Shown piece by piece: positions 9,542 to 18,119 of a stretch of DNA of 64,000 bases (within the stretch, counting starts at the first letter, position 1; each line of letters opens with the position of its first letter). Position numbers and translations under genes: made by a program. The notes beneath the pieces were generated by a model. It saw only the letters and a program-made list of their open reading frames with translations, did no database searches and was not told the origin of the DNA. Source of the DNA: Sulfopaludibacter sp963835555 (GTDB lineage Bacteria; Acidobacteriota; Terriglobia; Bryobacterales; Bryobacteraceae); assembly GCA_963835555.1 (NCBI GenBank), contig CAWIGC010000016.1:434001-498000 (forward strand). Direction: 5' to 3'.

Positions 9542-11265
9542 CCCAGTTGCCGCATCGTGGTGGTGTCGTCCGTGTCTTCGGAAGGAGCGTAGAGCATCAG
9601 CTTATCGCTCTCGGAATCGTAGCGCAGGATGTCGCCGTAGCGGCCCCAGTTGAGCGCGGTGTCAATCTGGCGGTCCACTTCGGCGTCGGAGAAGTGCTCG
9701 TCCAGGATGTCGCGGAAGAACTCCGCCGGCATGGTGTGGTCCTTCTTGGCCTCCAGCGCGCTCTTCATCTGCTGCAACAGGCCCACATGCGCCAGGGCCG
9801 CTTCCTGGAACAGGTGCTTGCGGCGTCCGATGTCGGCTTCGGCAAACTCTTTGCCCTGCGGCGTCATCTCCACATCGCCTTTGTCGGCCACCCCGAAGCC
9901 CAACAGCGTGCTCGCGTCCACGATGGGCAGCAGGTCGTCCACTTCCATCCGCAAATCGTCGGCGATGCGATACAGATCCTCCTTGCCGTCGCGGTCCGCC
10001 AAAAGTTCCAGCAGCCCGGCGATGCTGCCCGGCCGCGCGTGCGGCAGCATGGGATACCGCGCCTTCGGCGCCGTCAATGGCCCCGGTTTCGCTTCGGGCT
10101 GGGTAATCAGCTTGTAAATATAGTCCACGTACACCAGGAAATCCGCGGACGTGCGTTCGCGCGGCTGCGGCAGCGGCACCTCGAAATCCGCGCGAATGCG
10201 CGCCGGGTTCCGCCCCAGTACCAGCACGCGATCGGCAAGCAGGACCGCTTCTTCGATATTGTGCGTCACGATAAAAATACTGCGCGTGGGAATGCGCTTG
10301 CCTATCCACAGCTCCAGCAGTTCGCCGCGCAGGCTCTCGGCAGTCAGAACATCGAGGGCCGAAAATGGTTCGTCCATGAAAAGGATCTCGGGTTCCACCG
10401 CCAGGGCGCGGGCGAATCCCACGCGCTGTTTCATCCCACCCGAAAGGTCCTTGGGATAGGCTGTTTCGAATCCCTGAAGTCCCACCGCCGCCAGCGCCGC
10501 CGTGGCGCGCCGCGTGCGCTCTTCCTCCGGCATGCTGCGCGCCAGCAGCGGAGCTTCCACGTTATCGATCACGGTAAGCCAGGGGAATAGCGCGAAACTC
10601 TGAAAAACGATGGCGACATGCGGCGAGCTCTCGCGCAGCGGCTTTCCATTCCAGAAGACTTCGCCGCTGGAAGGTTGCGTGAGGCCAGTCAAAATCCGCA
10701 GGAGCGTGGACTTGCCGGAGCCCGACGGGCCCAGCAGGGCCACGATCTCGCCGGCATGCACCGAAAGATCGGTGGGTGCGATCACTTGCACCTGCCCGCC
10801 TCCCGGACGCGTGAATACCTTTTCGATGCCGCGCGCCTCGATGATCGGCGGCTCCGCGGGCGCTGCGGCAACCGGCGCGGCCTCTTCCACCGGCGCCGCG
10901 GACAGCGGTTCCTTCTCCTTGTCCGCCAGCTCGTCCATCAGGTGCTGCCAGGCCTCTTCGGGCAGCTCATCGAAGAAGTGGAGCCGCTCCGCCGCATTCA
11001 TCTGATCGACGATGGAGTTCAGCTCCTCGGGTGTGCGGGAGTGCAGCAGGACGTAAGCGTGATAATACGGAAACGCCCCCACCAGCCTGGCCGCAAAGCC
11101 GGTGGGGATCTTGCGAAACAGCGTCTGCTGCTCTTCGAAGGGCAGCTCCATCATCAGCTCGGCGGCGTCCGATGGTTCCATCTGCTGTAACAGGCTTACT
11201 GCCTGGTCCCAGCGGCCGTGGGCGAGCATCGAGCGTAGTTTTTCGCGGGTAGGCGGCGTGGTCAA
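9538..11265 (-). CDS. MgtE_N domain fused to ABC transporter ATPase
   Basis: This 575-residue protein has three parts. Residues 1-115 resemble the MgtE intracellular N domain (ME-PSDAAELMMELPFEEQQTLFRKIP repeats). Residues about 140-385 are an ABC ATPase with Walker A GPSGSGKST (179-187), signature LSGGMKQ (274-280) and Walker B ILFMDEP (294-300), of the nitrate/taurine class. Residues about 430-570 resemble the AAA-associated C-terminal domain found on related ATPases. It powers the permease encoded by the overlapping next gene. The start is TTG at 11265; an ATG at residue 13 is the alternative. MgtE_N normally senses magnesium in MgtE channels, so nucleotide- or Mg-dependent gating is a reasonable guess. 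Confidence 0.85.
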   Translation of the reverse strand: MTTPPTREKLRSMLAHGRWDQAVSLLQQMEPSDAAELMMELPFEEQQTLFRKIPTGFAARLVGAFPYYHAYVLLHSRTPEELNSIVDQMNAAERLHFFDELPEEAWQHLMDELADKEKEPLSAAPVEEAAPVAAAPAEPPIIEARGIEKVFTRPGGGQVQVIAPTDLSVHAGEIVALLGPSGSGKSTLLRILTGLTQPSSGEVFWNGKPLRESSPHVAIVFQSFALFPWLTVIDNVEAPLLARSMPEEERTRRATAALAAVGLQGFETAYPKDLSGGMKQRVGFARALAVEPEILFMDEPFSALDVLTAESLRGELLELWIGKRIPTRSIFIVTHNIEEAVLLADRVLVLGRNPARIRADFEVPLPQPRERTSADFLVYVDYIYKLITQPEAKPGPLTAPKARYPMLPHARPGSIAGLLELLADRDGKEDLYRIADDLRMEVDDLLPIVDASTLLGFGVADKGDVEMTPQGKEFAEADIGRRKHLFQEAALAHVGLLQQMKSALEAKKDHTMPAEFFRDILDEHFSDAEVDRQIDTALNWGRYGDILRYDSESDKLMLYAPSEDTDDTTTMRQLG

Positions 11266-11318
11266 ACCATCAGCCTACTATAGTTCTGTTGCGTTTGGCT
11301 TACAGGCCGGCCGCCGCC

Positions 11319-14300
11319 CTAAAATGTCAGCCGCAGCCCCAGTTGCACGTTGCGCATCGCTCCCGCTGTTCGGATGGTTCCGAACGCCGCCGAGCTGAGC
11401 GTGCCGTTCGGCCCGCTGAGATTCACGAAGTTAAAGAAGTTCGTGAATTCGCCGCGCGCCTGCAGCGTAACTCGCTCGAGGAACCGGAAGTTGCGGAAGA
11501 TCCCCATGTCCACGTTGCGGTATCCCGGCGCATCCGCTACGTTGCGTCCCAGGTTGCCGTCCGTGCCCGCGGCCGGCTTGGCGAACGCGGCCTTATTGAA
11601 CCACGCATTGCTCACGTCGTTGCGCGACCGGTTCGGATCCAGCTTGTAGTCGCCCACCACGTTGGCCCGGTCATTATTGGTGCCATCCAGGTTGATGTCG
11701 CTGCCCGACGTAATATTGAACGGACCTCCGCTCTGCAGAGTCATAATGGCCGAAAGCTCCCAGCCGTTGATGATGTGACGCAGGAACGGGTTCACGTGGC
11801 CGAAGTAGTCCATGGTCCAGATCGCCGATGCCGATGCCGCCTGCCGCCGGTCGTTATCCGAACGGCCCCGCTCCAGCGAGAGATTGCGATAATCTTCCGC
11901 GCCGCCGTTAGTCGTGTTGTTATCCAGTTGCACGCCTTCCAGGTCCTTGGAGTACGTGTAGTAGCCCTTCACGCTGAAGTGATGCGAGAAGCGCTTGTCC
12001 ACCGTCACCTGCAGCGCGTTGTAGGAGGTTTGCATCACGCTCTGCACGGAGTAGATGTTGGACAGAATATTGGTCTCGATAGGCCGGCGGGAATTCACGT
12101 TGCCGGTGGTCGCCGTGCTGTTGTAGTACGGATAATTCAGATCTTGGGCGAAGGGCAGCCGGTGCCCCAGCGAGCCCACATACGCGGCCGTCACAGTCAG
12201 GTCCTTGACCACCTCCCGCTGCAACGAAAAGTTGAGCTGGTATGTGTACGGCCACCGGTAATTGGGCGCGATGCCGTAAATCGCCGCCGGCAGAATGAAC
12301 TGCGGGTTTGTCGGATTGTAGCTGTATGGGAAGGGATTCGCGCCGCCCGGCAGCAAGCCGTACGGATTCGTCAGTGACTGCACATTATTGAACTGCTCCC
12401 GCACCGAGAACGGCTGATAGTTGGACGTGGAGTTCCACTCGTTCCCCGACACGCTGCCGTAGAAAATGCCGCCCGCGGCCCGAACGGAAGTCTTGCCGTC
12501 GCCGAACGGATCCCACGCGATGCCGATGCGCGGCGAAAAGTTGGTCTTCTGCGCGCTCACAATGCCTCGGCCGATTCCCGGATCGCCGGGCACCAGCAAG
12601 CCCGTCGGTACGTTCGCGCCCTTCAGCACCCGCGATTGCACGCCAAACTCGAACGTCGATTCCCGGTCGAACGGATCGGTCGGCGGCGTTTGCAGGTCCC
12701 ACCGCAGTCCCAGGTTCAGGGTCAGCCGGTTGCTCACGCGGTAATCGTCCTGCACAAACAGCCCGGCGGACCAGAAATTATCCATCGCCGTGATCGGCGC
12801 ATCCTGGTTCATCGTCACCGGCAATCCCAGCACAAAATCCGCCAGCGCATTTCCGGAATACTGCGACCCCAGCTTGGTGTTGGCCGTCTTGGTGCCCGTA
12901 AAGCTGAACACGCCATAATTGTTCAGCAGCGTCTGCTGGATATCCTTATCCAGAGAAAGCTCGCCGCCGAACTTCAGCGTGTGCCGGCCGTGCGTATAGC
13001 TCAACTGGTTGCGCGTGGAATAGAAATTCGTGCCCGCCACCGGTCCCGAAATCGCCTGTGACAGCGTGAAGTAGCCGGTCACGGTGATCGAGGGCAGGGA
13101 AGGCTGCCCTTGCACTCCGAAGTTCGATCCCAGGTCCCCCAAAGACATCACCGGCGTGCTCAGGCGCCCGCCGAAATTGCGTGTGTACGTCACCCAGAAC
13201 TGATTCACCATGTTGGCGCTGATGCTGTACGTGTCGCTCAGGTTCACGTTCTGCTGGCGCCAGTCGAAATTCTGCGTGGACCAGGGCAGGTTGCCGCCGG
13301 GAGACTGCGCATTGTGCCCGCTGGTTTCGTAGTAGGTTCCACTCAGCCGGTTGACATCGCTGAAAGAGTGGTCGATCTTCGCCAGATACTCCGAAGTGTT
13401 GTAAGGATTCGGTATGGTTCCCTGCCAGAAATTGTTGGCCAGGTTCGCGGCCGGAACATACTTCGCCATAATGTTCTGCGCCGTGGGATCCAGCCGGTTC
13501 GCGGGAATCACCGCGCCCGGGAAAGGCGCACTGTTCAGCGCATCCACGGGCGCGATCTTCGACTTCGAGAAATCGCCCGAGCGCTCCAGCGACGTCGGCA
13601 CAATGGCACTGTTCAGGAACGAGCTCATGATCTGCCGCAGCCCCGAGTATGTGCCGAAGAAAAAAGTTTTGTTTCTGCGAATGGGACCGCCGATACTGCC
13701 GCCGTACTGATTGCGATGCAGCGGCGTAGCCGATATCGCGCCCCAATTGTAGGCATTCAAATCGTTATTGCGGAAGAATTCGAACAGCGATCCGTGAAAC
13801 TGGTTGCCTCCGCTCCGCGTAATGATGTTGATCACGCCACCCGCGAAGCGGCCGTATTCCGCGCTGTAGCTGTTGGTCACCACGCGGAACTCCTCGACCG
13901 CGTCCGGATTCGGGGCGATGTTCCCGGTGTTCCGCAGCCCGGTCATGTTGGTGCCGCCATCCATATAATAGTTCACCGAACCCAGCCCGCCATCCACGCC
14001 CCCGTTGATCATCGTGCGCTGTTCCGGAAAGCCCAGCACGATGCTGTTGCCCGTGGATTGCACGCCCGGGATCAGATTTAACAGAGAATATACGTTGCGC
14101 CCCACAATCGGCAGCGTTGTGACTTCGGCATTCTCCACCGTGCGCCCGATCTGCGCGTTATCCGTGTTCACCAGCGGCGGAGCCGCCGTCACATTGATCT
14201 CTTCGGTGATCGTGCCGACGTCCAGCGCCGCATCGACGCGCAGATTCACGTTGATGGTCAGGGTCACGTTGGTCTGCACGAATTTCTTGAACCCGGCGGC

Positions 14301-14549
14301 CGTGACTTCCACGCTGTACGCGCCAACCGGCATGAAATCGAAACGATACTGTCCTTCCGATCCGGTCTGCGCCGTCCGCGACTGGTTCGTCCCCACATTC
14401 GTTGCCGTCACCTCGGCGCCCGGCACAATGGCTCCGGATTTATCGGTCACGGTGCCATAAAGAGTCGTAGTAGTCTGCGCGCTCACCACTGACGCGCATA
14501 TCAGAAAGAGCGTGATCGCGAGTAAACACACTCCGGCTTTCTTACACAT
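11319..14549 (-). CDS. Oar-like TonB-dependent receptor in uronate operon
   Basis: This is a 1076-residue outer-membrane receptor. It has a signal peptide (to VVSAQ), a carboxypeptidase-regulatory-like domain (TLYGTVTDKSGAIVPGAEV, then GQYRFDFMPVGAYSVEV), a plug (NVYSLLNLIPGVQSTGN; INIITRSGGNQFHGSLFEFF) and a beta-barrel ending in LRLTF. GGAGG lies just upstream of the ATG (complement of 14554-14559). It sits 57 bases after the GH88 gene and 53 bases before the ATPase gene, all on the minus strand, so import of oligosaccharides made or consumed by the hydrolase is likely. Confidence 0.88.
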   Translation of the reverse strand: MCKKAGVCLLAITLFLICASVVSAQTTTTLYGTVTDKSGAIVPGAEVTATNVGTNQSRTAQTGSEGQYRFDFMPVGAYSVEVTAAGFKKFVQTNVTLTINVNLRVDAALDVGTITEEINVTAAPPLVNTDNAQIGRTVENAEVTTLPIVGRNVYSLLNLIPGVQSTGNSIVLGFPEQRTMINGGVDGGLGSVNYYMDGGTNMTGLRNTGNIAPNPDAVEEFRVVTNSYSAEYGRFAGGVINIITRSGGNQFHGSLFEFFRNNDLNAYNWGAISATPLHRNQYGGSIGGPIRRNKTFFFGTYSGLRQIMSSFLNSAIVPTSLERSGDFSKSKIAPVDALNSAPFPGAVIPANRLDPTAQNIMAKYVPAANLANNFWQGTIPNPYNTSEYLAKIDHSFSDVNRLSGTYYETSGHNAQSPGGNLPWSTQNFDWRQQNVNLSDTYSISANMVNQFWVTYTRNFGGRLSTPVMSLGDLGSNFGVQGQPSLPSITVTGYFTLSQAISGPVAGTNFYSTRNQLSYTHGRHTLKFGGELSLDKDIQQTLLNNYGVFSFTGTKTANTKLGSQYSGNALADFVLGLPVTMNQDAPITAMDNFWSAGLFVQDDYRVSNRLTLNLGLRWDLQTPPTDPFDRESTFEFGVQSRVLKGANVPTGLLVPGDPGIGRGIVSAQKTNFSPRIGIAWDPFGDGKTSVRAAGGIFYGSVSGNEWNSTSNYQPFSVREQFNNVQSLTNPYGLLPGGANPFPYSYNPTNPQFILPAAIYGIAPNYRWPYTYQLNFSLQREVVKDLTVTAAYVGSLGHRLPFAQDLNYPYYNSTATTGNVNSRRPIETNILSNIYSVQSVMQTSYNALQVTVDKRFSHHFSVKGYYTYSKDLEGVQLDNNTTNGGAEDYRNLSLERGRSDNDRRQAASASAIWTMDYFGHVNPFLRHIINGWELSAIMTLQSGGPFNITSGSDINLDGTNNDRANVVGDYKLDPNRSRNDVSNAWFNKAAFAKPAAGTDGNLGRNVADAPGYRNVDMGIFRNFRFLERVTLQARGEFTNFFNFVNLSGPNGTLSSAAFGTIRTAGAMRNVQLGLRLTF

Positions 14550-14606
14550 GTAACCTCCTGGTTGCGCCGCGGCGGGTCTTGCTGGCGCTCCGCCCGCGGC
14601 TTCGTG

Positions 14607-17150
14607 CTATTTCTGCCCCTGCAGTCTCAACAGTGTTTCGAGTAAGTAGTAATCCCCGTAAGTCAACATTCCGTCCACCGGCCGGGTGCCCGTTCCATGG
14701 CGAAACACACCCGGCGGAGTCCGGTCATCTCCGCCCACCGGTGCGAGATACCGGTCGATCAGGGTCTGTACAATGGTTTCCGCGTCGCGCCGGTACTGCG
14801 CCGCGCGCGCCTGGTCCTGCACTAATTCCGACAGCCGCAGCAGGCCGCCCGCCAGAATCGCCGCCGCCGAACTGTCGCGATTCCGGAAGAACACGCCCTC
14901 GTCGCAGAAGTCGTACCACGGCACGCCGTCGGCCGGCAGATGCTCCAACGCGTAACGGGCCGTCTTTTCCGCCACCGCCAGCAGCTCCGCGTCATGCGTT
15001 GCCTTCGCCGCCTCGGCAAAGCCGTACACCGCCCACGCCTGCCCGCGCGACCACGCCGAGTCCGCGGATAATCCCTGGTGCGTGTGCGTGAATACCACCT
15101 GGCCCGCCGGCGTATGATTGGGATACTCCAGTGTCTTATTGCTGGACGTGAACGTCTGCCGGTTATCGCCGGGATTGTAGTGTACCGATTGCGCCACCGA
15201 CCCGTCCGGCCGCACCAGCCACTCGGCCGACCGCACCGCGTGCCGGTGGCCCAGGTCCAGCCATACCGGGTCGCCGGTCTCGTGCGCGGCCCACCACCAG
15301 ATCTGCAGATTCATCATGGTGTCGATGATGGTATCGTCGCCGTTGAGTCCCCAACTGGCCACCAGGTTGGTCAGTGGGTTGTAGAGTTGCTTCAAGCGGG
15401 CCGCGGCGCGCAACCCTTCGGCGCGGTACTTCGGATCTTGAGTCGCCTCATAGCCCAGCACCGAAGAGTACAGATTCAGGAAGCCGGTATCGTGGTTCTG
15501 CTGGTCCTGCATTCCCATGATCCGCGAGGTCCACAGCTCCGCCCACTGTCTGTAGCGGGAATCGTGCGACTGGCCGTACAGCTTCCACAATTCGCCGGGC
15601 CAGAATGCGCCGGTCCAGAAATAGCCTTTGCCGGGAGTCCACTCTCCCGTTGCTCCGTTGCCCTCCGTGAAAAAGCCCGTACCCTGGAATTTCGTCACCG
15701 TCCCCGGCATGGATTGCTTCACCAGCGGCTCGAACTTCTCCGCCGTGCGGCGGGCCGCCTGCTCCATCAACGCGATCGCTTCACCGTAGCTCCGCTTTGC
15801 CGCACCCTGGCGCAGGGTATCGGGGGGCGCGCCCTCCGGAGCGGCCGTGACCGAAAGCGTGGCCACTTTCACGGGAGTCTCCATGCGTGCGCTGACGGCC
15901 TTCAAATACGTCACGAAGCTGTCGCGGGTGGGCCGCGCGGCGGGCAGCGTGAGCGTTCCGCCATGCATCCGGCCGGCCGGCTTCTCATCGTTCACTACCA
16001 GCCGCTCGGTATTTTCCTGGTCCCACATCGCCGCCCCGTATAGATGCGCCATTCCGTTCCGCAGGTGCAGTTCCAGCAGACGGTTGGATTCGTCCGCGCC
16101 CACCGCGCCCGCTTCTTCGCGCCGAGCCAGTACGCCCACTCCCAGGTTTTCATCCGGCAGATCCGTGAGCTGCGCCTTGTTCCCGGAGAGCACTACCTGC
16201 CGCCCCCACGTCGCCACCACGCCCGCCGGCGCGACCGCCGCGTCCAGATTTTCCATGCCGGCCTTGATCGGAACCCCCGTGACGAACGCGATGCCCTCGC
16301 CGTTCTTCACCGTCACGCAATGTTCGAATCCGTGCTCGCCGGCCCATTGGGTAATGCGGCTCTCCAGGTCCACCGTGCGCGCGCCGATCTTCCAGCCCGT
16401 GTAATTCAACAGCAGCATGGCCCGGACCGGCCCCGCCGCAACCACCCGCCACTTGCGGTCCGCCACCTCCGCCACAGGGGTCACTTTGCCATCCACCAGC
16501 GCGCCGATCCCGGCCACTCCAATCGCCTTACCGATGCCGTAGATATCCCGCCCGAAGGGGCTCTCCTGGTGATACACGTACTCCGGCGAAGCGAACAGAT
16601 CCAGGTACAGCCCGGGCCGCCGCTTGCCGAACAGATCGATGGCGTTACGTTTATCGAAGTAGATGCGCCAGGCCGTTTCCTCGGATTCCCAGCCCGGCCC
16701 TTCGTAATGCACGGCAAACTTCGCATCGGTCCGTTGGGGATAGACCGAGCGGAGCCGCTGTATGGTGGGCGCATCGCCGTATGCCACCGTGACGATGCGC
16801 GTCTGGTGCGGCTTCAAATCGATCTGGAAGGCCAGTTCGTCCCATTTGCCATCGCCGTCCAGGTCGTCCGCCTGCGACGGCAATTCCGTGGTTTCCAGGA
16901 CCGCGGCGTCCTCCGCCGGCGTGGCCGCATTGCTGGTGGTCACAATCGCGTTCCCCGCCGTGAAATCCTTGGCGATCGCCTTCAGCGCGCTCACCGCCAG
17001 CACCACGTTCTGCGCCTGCCGCGCCTCCCCTCCCGGGTTGGTCACCGCCAGCTTCAGTACCTTGATGTGCGACTCCGCGCCGGCAGCCGCCGCGGTTAGC
17101 AGAAGGAGTGCCGCGCAAGCCCAGCGGGGCGCGACGCGCCGATGCCGCAT
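14607..17150 (-). CDS. DUF4861 domain fused to GH88 unsaturated uronyl hydrolase
   Basis: The reading frame extends upstream to 17402, but the start is placed at ATG 17150, three bases after the isomerase stop, followed by a signal peptide (CAALLLLTAAAAGA). This gives about 847 residues. The first part (to about 450) is DUF4861: DLDGDGKWDELAFQ, FAVHYEGPGWESE and YFDKRNAIDLFGK are typical. The second part is GH88: GYFWTGAFWPGELW, NHDTGF and IDTMMNLQIWW, whose two Asp residues match the catalytic Asp pair of unsaturated glucuronyl hydrolase. Such enzymes remove 4,5-unsaturated uronic acids from lyase products. Periplasmic location is inferred. Confidence 0.88.
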   Translation of the reverse strand: MRHRRVAPRWACAALLLLTAAAAGAESHIKVLKLAVTNPGGEARQAQNVVLAVSALKAIAKDFTAGNAIVTTSNAATPAEDAAVLETTELPSQADDLDGDGKWDELAFQIDLKPHQTRIVTVAYGDAPTIQRLRSVYPQRTDAKFAVHYEGPGWESEETAWRIYFDKRNAIDLFGKRRPGLYLDLFASPEYVYHQESPFGRDIYGIGKAIGVAGIGALVDGKVTPVAEVADRKWRVVAAGPVRAMLLLNYTGWKIGARTVDLESRITQWAGEHGFEHCVTVKNGEGIAFVTGVPIKAGMENLDAAVAPAGVVATWGRQVVLSGNKAQLTDLPDENLGVGVLARREEAGAVGADESNRLLELHLRNGMAHLYGAAMWDQENTERLVVNDEKPAGRMHGGTLTLPAARPTRDSFVTYLKAVSARMETPVKVATLSVTAAPEGAPPDTLRQGAAKRSYGEAIALMEQAARRTAEKFEPLVKQSMPGTVTKFQGTGFFTEGNGATGEWTPGKGYFWTGAFWPGELWKLYGQSHDSRYRQWAELWTSRIMGMQDQQNHDTGFLNLYSSVLGYEATQDPKYRAEGLRAAARLKQLYNPLTNLVASWGLNGDDTIIDTMMNLQIWWWAAHETGDPVWLDLGHRHAVRSAEWLVRPDGSVAQSVHYNPGDNRQTFTSSNKTLEYPNHTPAGQVVFTHTHQGLSADSAWSRGQAWAVYGFAEAAKATHDAELLAVAEKTARYALEHLPADGVPWYDFCDEGVFFRNRDSSAAAILAGGLLRLSELVQDQARAAQYRRDAETIVQTLIDRYLAPVGGDDRTPPGVFRHGTGTRPVDGMLTYGDYYLLETLLRLQGQK

Positions 17151-17152
17151 CG

Positions 17153-17989
17153 TTATTTTCCCCCGCGCGACGCTTCCAGGCCCGAGCCGCCCTGCGCGTA
17201 TTCCGGCTGCACGTTGACTACGCCGAACTCCCGGTCCGCTACTTCCCGGTGCGCCGCCATGATCCACAGGAAACCAATACTGCTCCCCGGCGCCGCCACG
17301 TTCGGGTGATACCCCTGCGGCATCACCACGCAATCGCCCTCGCGCACAACCACGGCCAGTTCCGGATCTTGCGGATTGGTATAAACCAGTTGAATGCCCC
17401 ACGCGGGCGCGGGCATGTCGATGTAGACGTACGCTTCCTCCAGCGTGGCGCCATGTTCGTGCGGTGGCCAGCTTGTCCAGTTGCCCGGTTCGCTGAACGT
17501 CACTCCCGCCAGAATCCGGCCCGCCTGCACATTCTTGCCGATCACGATATTCAGATCGCGCGTGTTGTTCGCGCCGCCCGCCTGAAAATGCAGCGCGGGA
17601 TCCTCACGCACTTTCGCGAAGGAAACGAACTGCACCGGATACGTGCCCTCCACCGGAGCCGCAATCTCGGCAAAGTCGCAGCCTTCGGCGGCAGGCGTCA
17701 CCTGCACCCGGCATCCGCGCGGCGCATACACCGCGTCGTACGGCGTCGCGGCGAAGCGCTGCCCGTCCACCTCCACTTCGGCCTTGCCGCGCAGGCAGAT
17801 CAGACCCGTCTCGCGTTCGCCGGTGGCAAATACCAGCGCGTCCTCGCCGCCATCCAATATGATGCGGCCATAGTGCAGGCGCCGGACGGCGCCGTTGCCC
17901 GGGGCCAGCGAACAGGTCCGGCCCTTTGCGCGGTTCGTCCCGCGCCTCACGCAGTCTTTTTCACTCAGGCGATAAGCGGCGCTGCTCAT
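17153..17989 (-). CDS. KduI/IolB-family uronate isomerase
   Basis: This 278-residue bicupin has the KduI/IolB metal site: SWPPHEHGATLEEAY near residues 173-187 and MPQGYHPNVAAPG further on supply the His and Glu ligands. KduI converts 5-keto-4-deoxyuronate to 3-deoxy-D-glycero-2,5-hexodiulosonate. IolB isomerises 5-deoxyglucuronate in inositol breakdown. Sequence alone does not separate them. The partner GH88 hydrolase, which releases 4-deoxy-5-ketouronate, and the IclR neighbour favour the KduI reaction. It is the first gene of the operon, with a candidate operator 13 bases upstream and a -35/-10 pair beyond that. Confidence 0.78.
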   Translation of the reverse strand: MSSAAYRLSEKDCVRRGTNRAKGRTCSLAPGNGAVRRLHYGRIILDGGEDALVFATGERETGLICLRGKAEVEVDGQRFAATPYDAVYAPRGCRVQVTPAAEGCDFAEIAAPVEGTYPVQFVSFAKVREDPALHFQAGGANNTRDLNIVIGKNVQAGRILAGVTFSEPGNWTSWPPHEHGATLEEAYVYIDMPAPAWGIQLVYTNPQDPELAVVVREGDCVVMPQGYHPNVAAPGSSIGFLWIMAAHREVADREFGVVNVQPEYAQGGSGLEASRGGK

Positions 17990-18001
17990 CGATCACTCCA
18001 G

Positions 18002-18014
18002 TTCACAATGTGAA
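18002..18014. promoter_or_regulatory. Candidate IclR operator 1
   Basis: TTCACA-A-TGTGAA is a perfect 6-1-6 inverted repeat located 13 bases before the isomerase start and downstream of its predicted promoter, where a bound repressor would block transcription. IclR proteins commonly bind short palindromes of this kind near their own divergent gene. Confidence 0.55.
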
Positions 18015-18040
18015 ATGCTCCGTACCGTATGCTGTCCCTG

Positions 18041-18069
18041 AGTCTATTGCGTTACAAACGGACTGTCAA
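18041..18069 (-). promoter_or_regulatory. Candidate promoter of uronate operon
   Basis: Read on the minus strand, TTGACA (complement of 18064-18069), a 17-base spacer and TAGACT (complement of 18041-18046) form a good sigma-70 promoter 52 bases or more before the isomerase start, with the perfect palindrome downstream of it. Confidence 0.55.
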
Positions 18070-18104
18070 TACCGAAATTAGCAAAATCTGAACCGCCGTG
18101 TACT

Positions 18105-18115
18105 ACAATGTGAAA
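18105..18115. promoter_or_regulatory. Candidate IclR operator 2
   Basis: ACAATGTGAAA is repeated here exactly 100 bases after its copy inside operator 1. Only the right half of the palindrome is conserved. It ends four bases before the IclR start and overlaps a possible -10 (TACAAT, 18104-18109), so it would suit autorepression. Confidence 0.4.
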
Positions 18116-18119
18116 CGAG

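Noticed and set aside
16320..16335. TTCGAATCC-like tRNA T-loop sequence (also near 53275 and 57545)
   Set aside because: No acceptor stem, D-arm or anticodon arm can be folded around it; all lie in coding DNA.
17151..17402. Upstream extension of the GH88 gene frame
   Set aside because: It runs inside the isomerase gene and has low-complexity Gly/Arg sequence; a signal peptide begins at ATG 17150.
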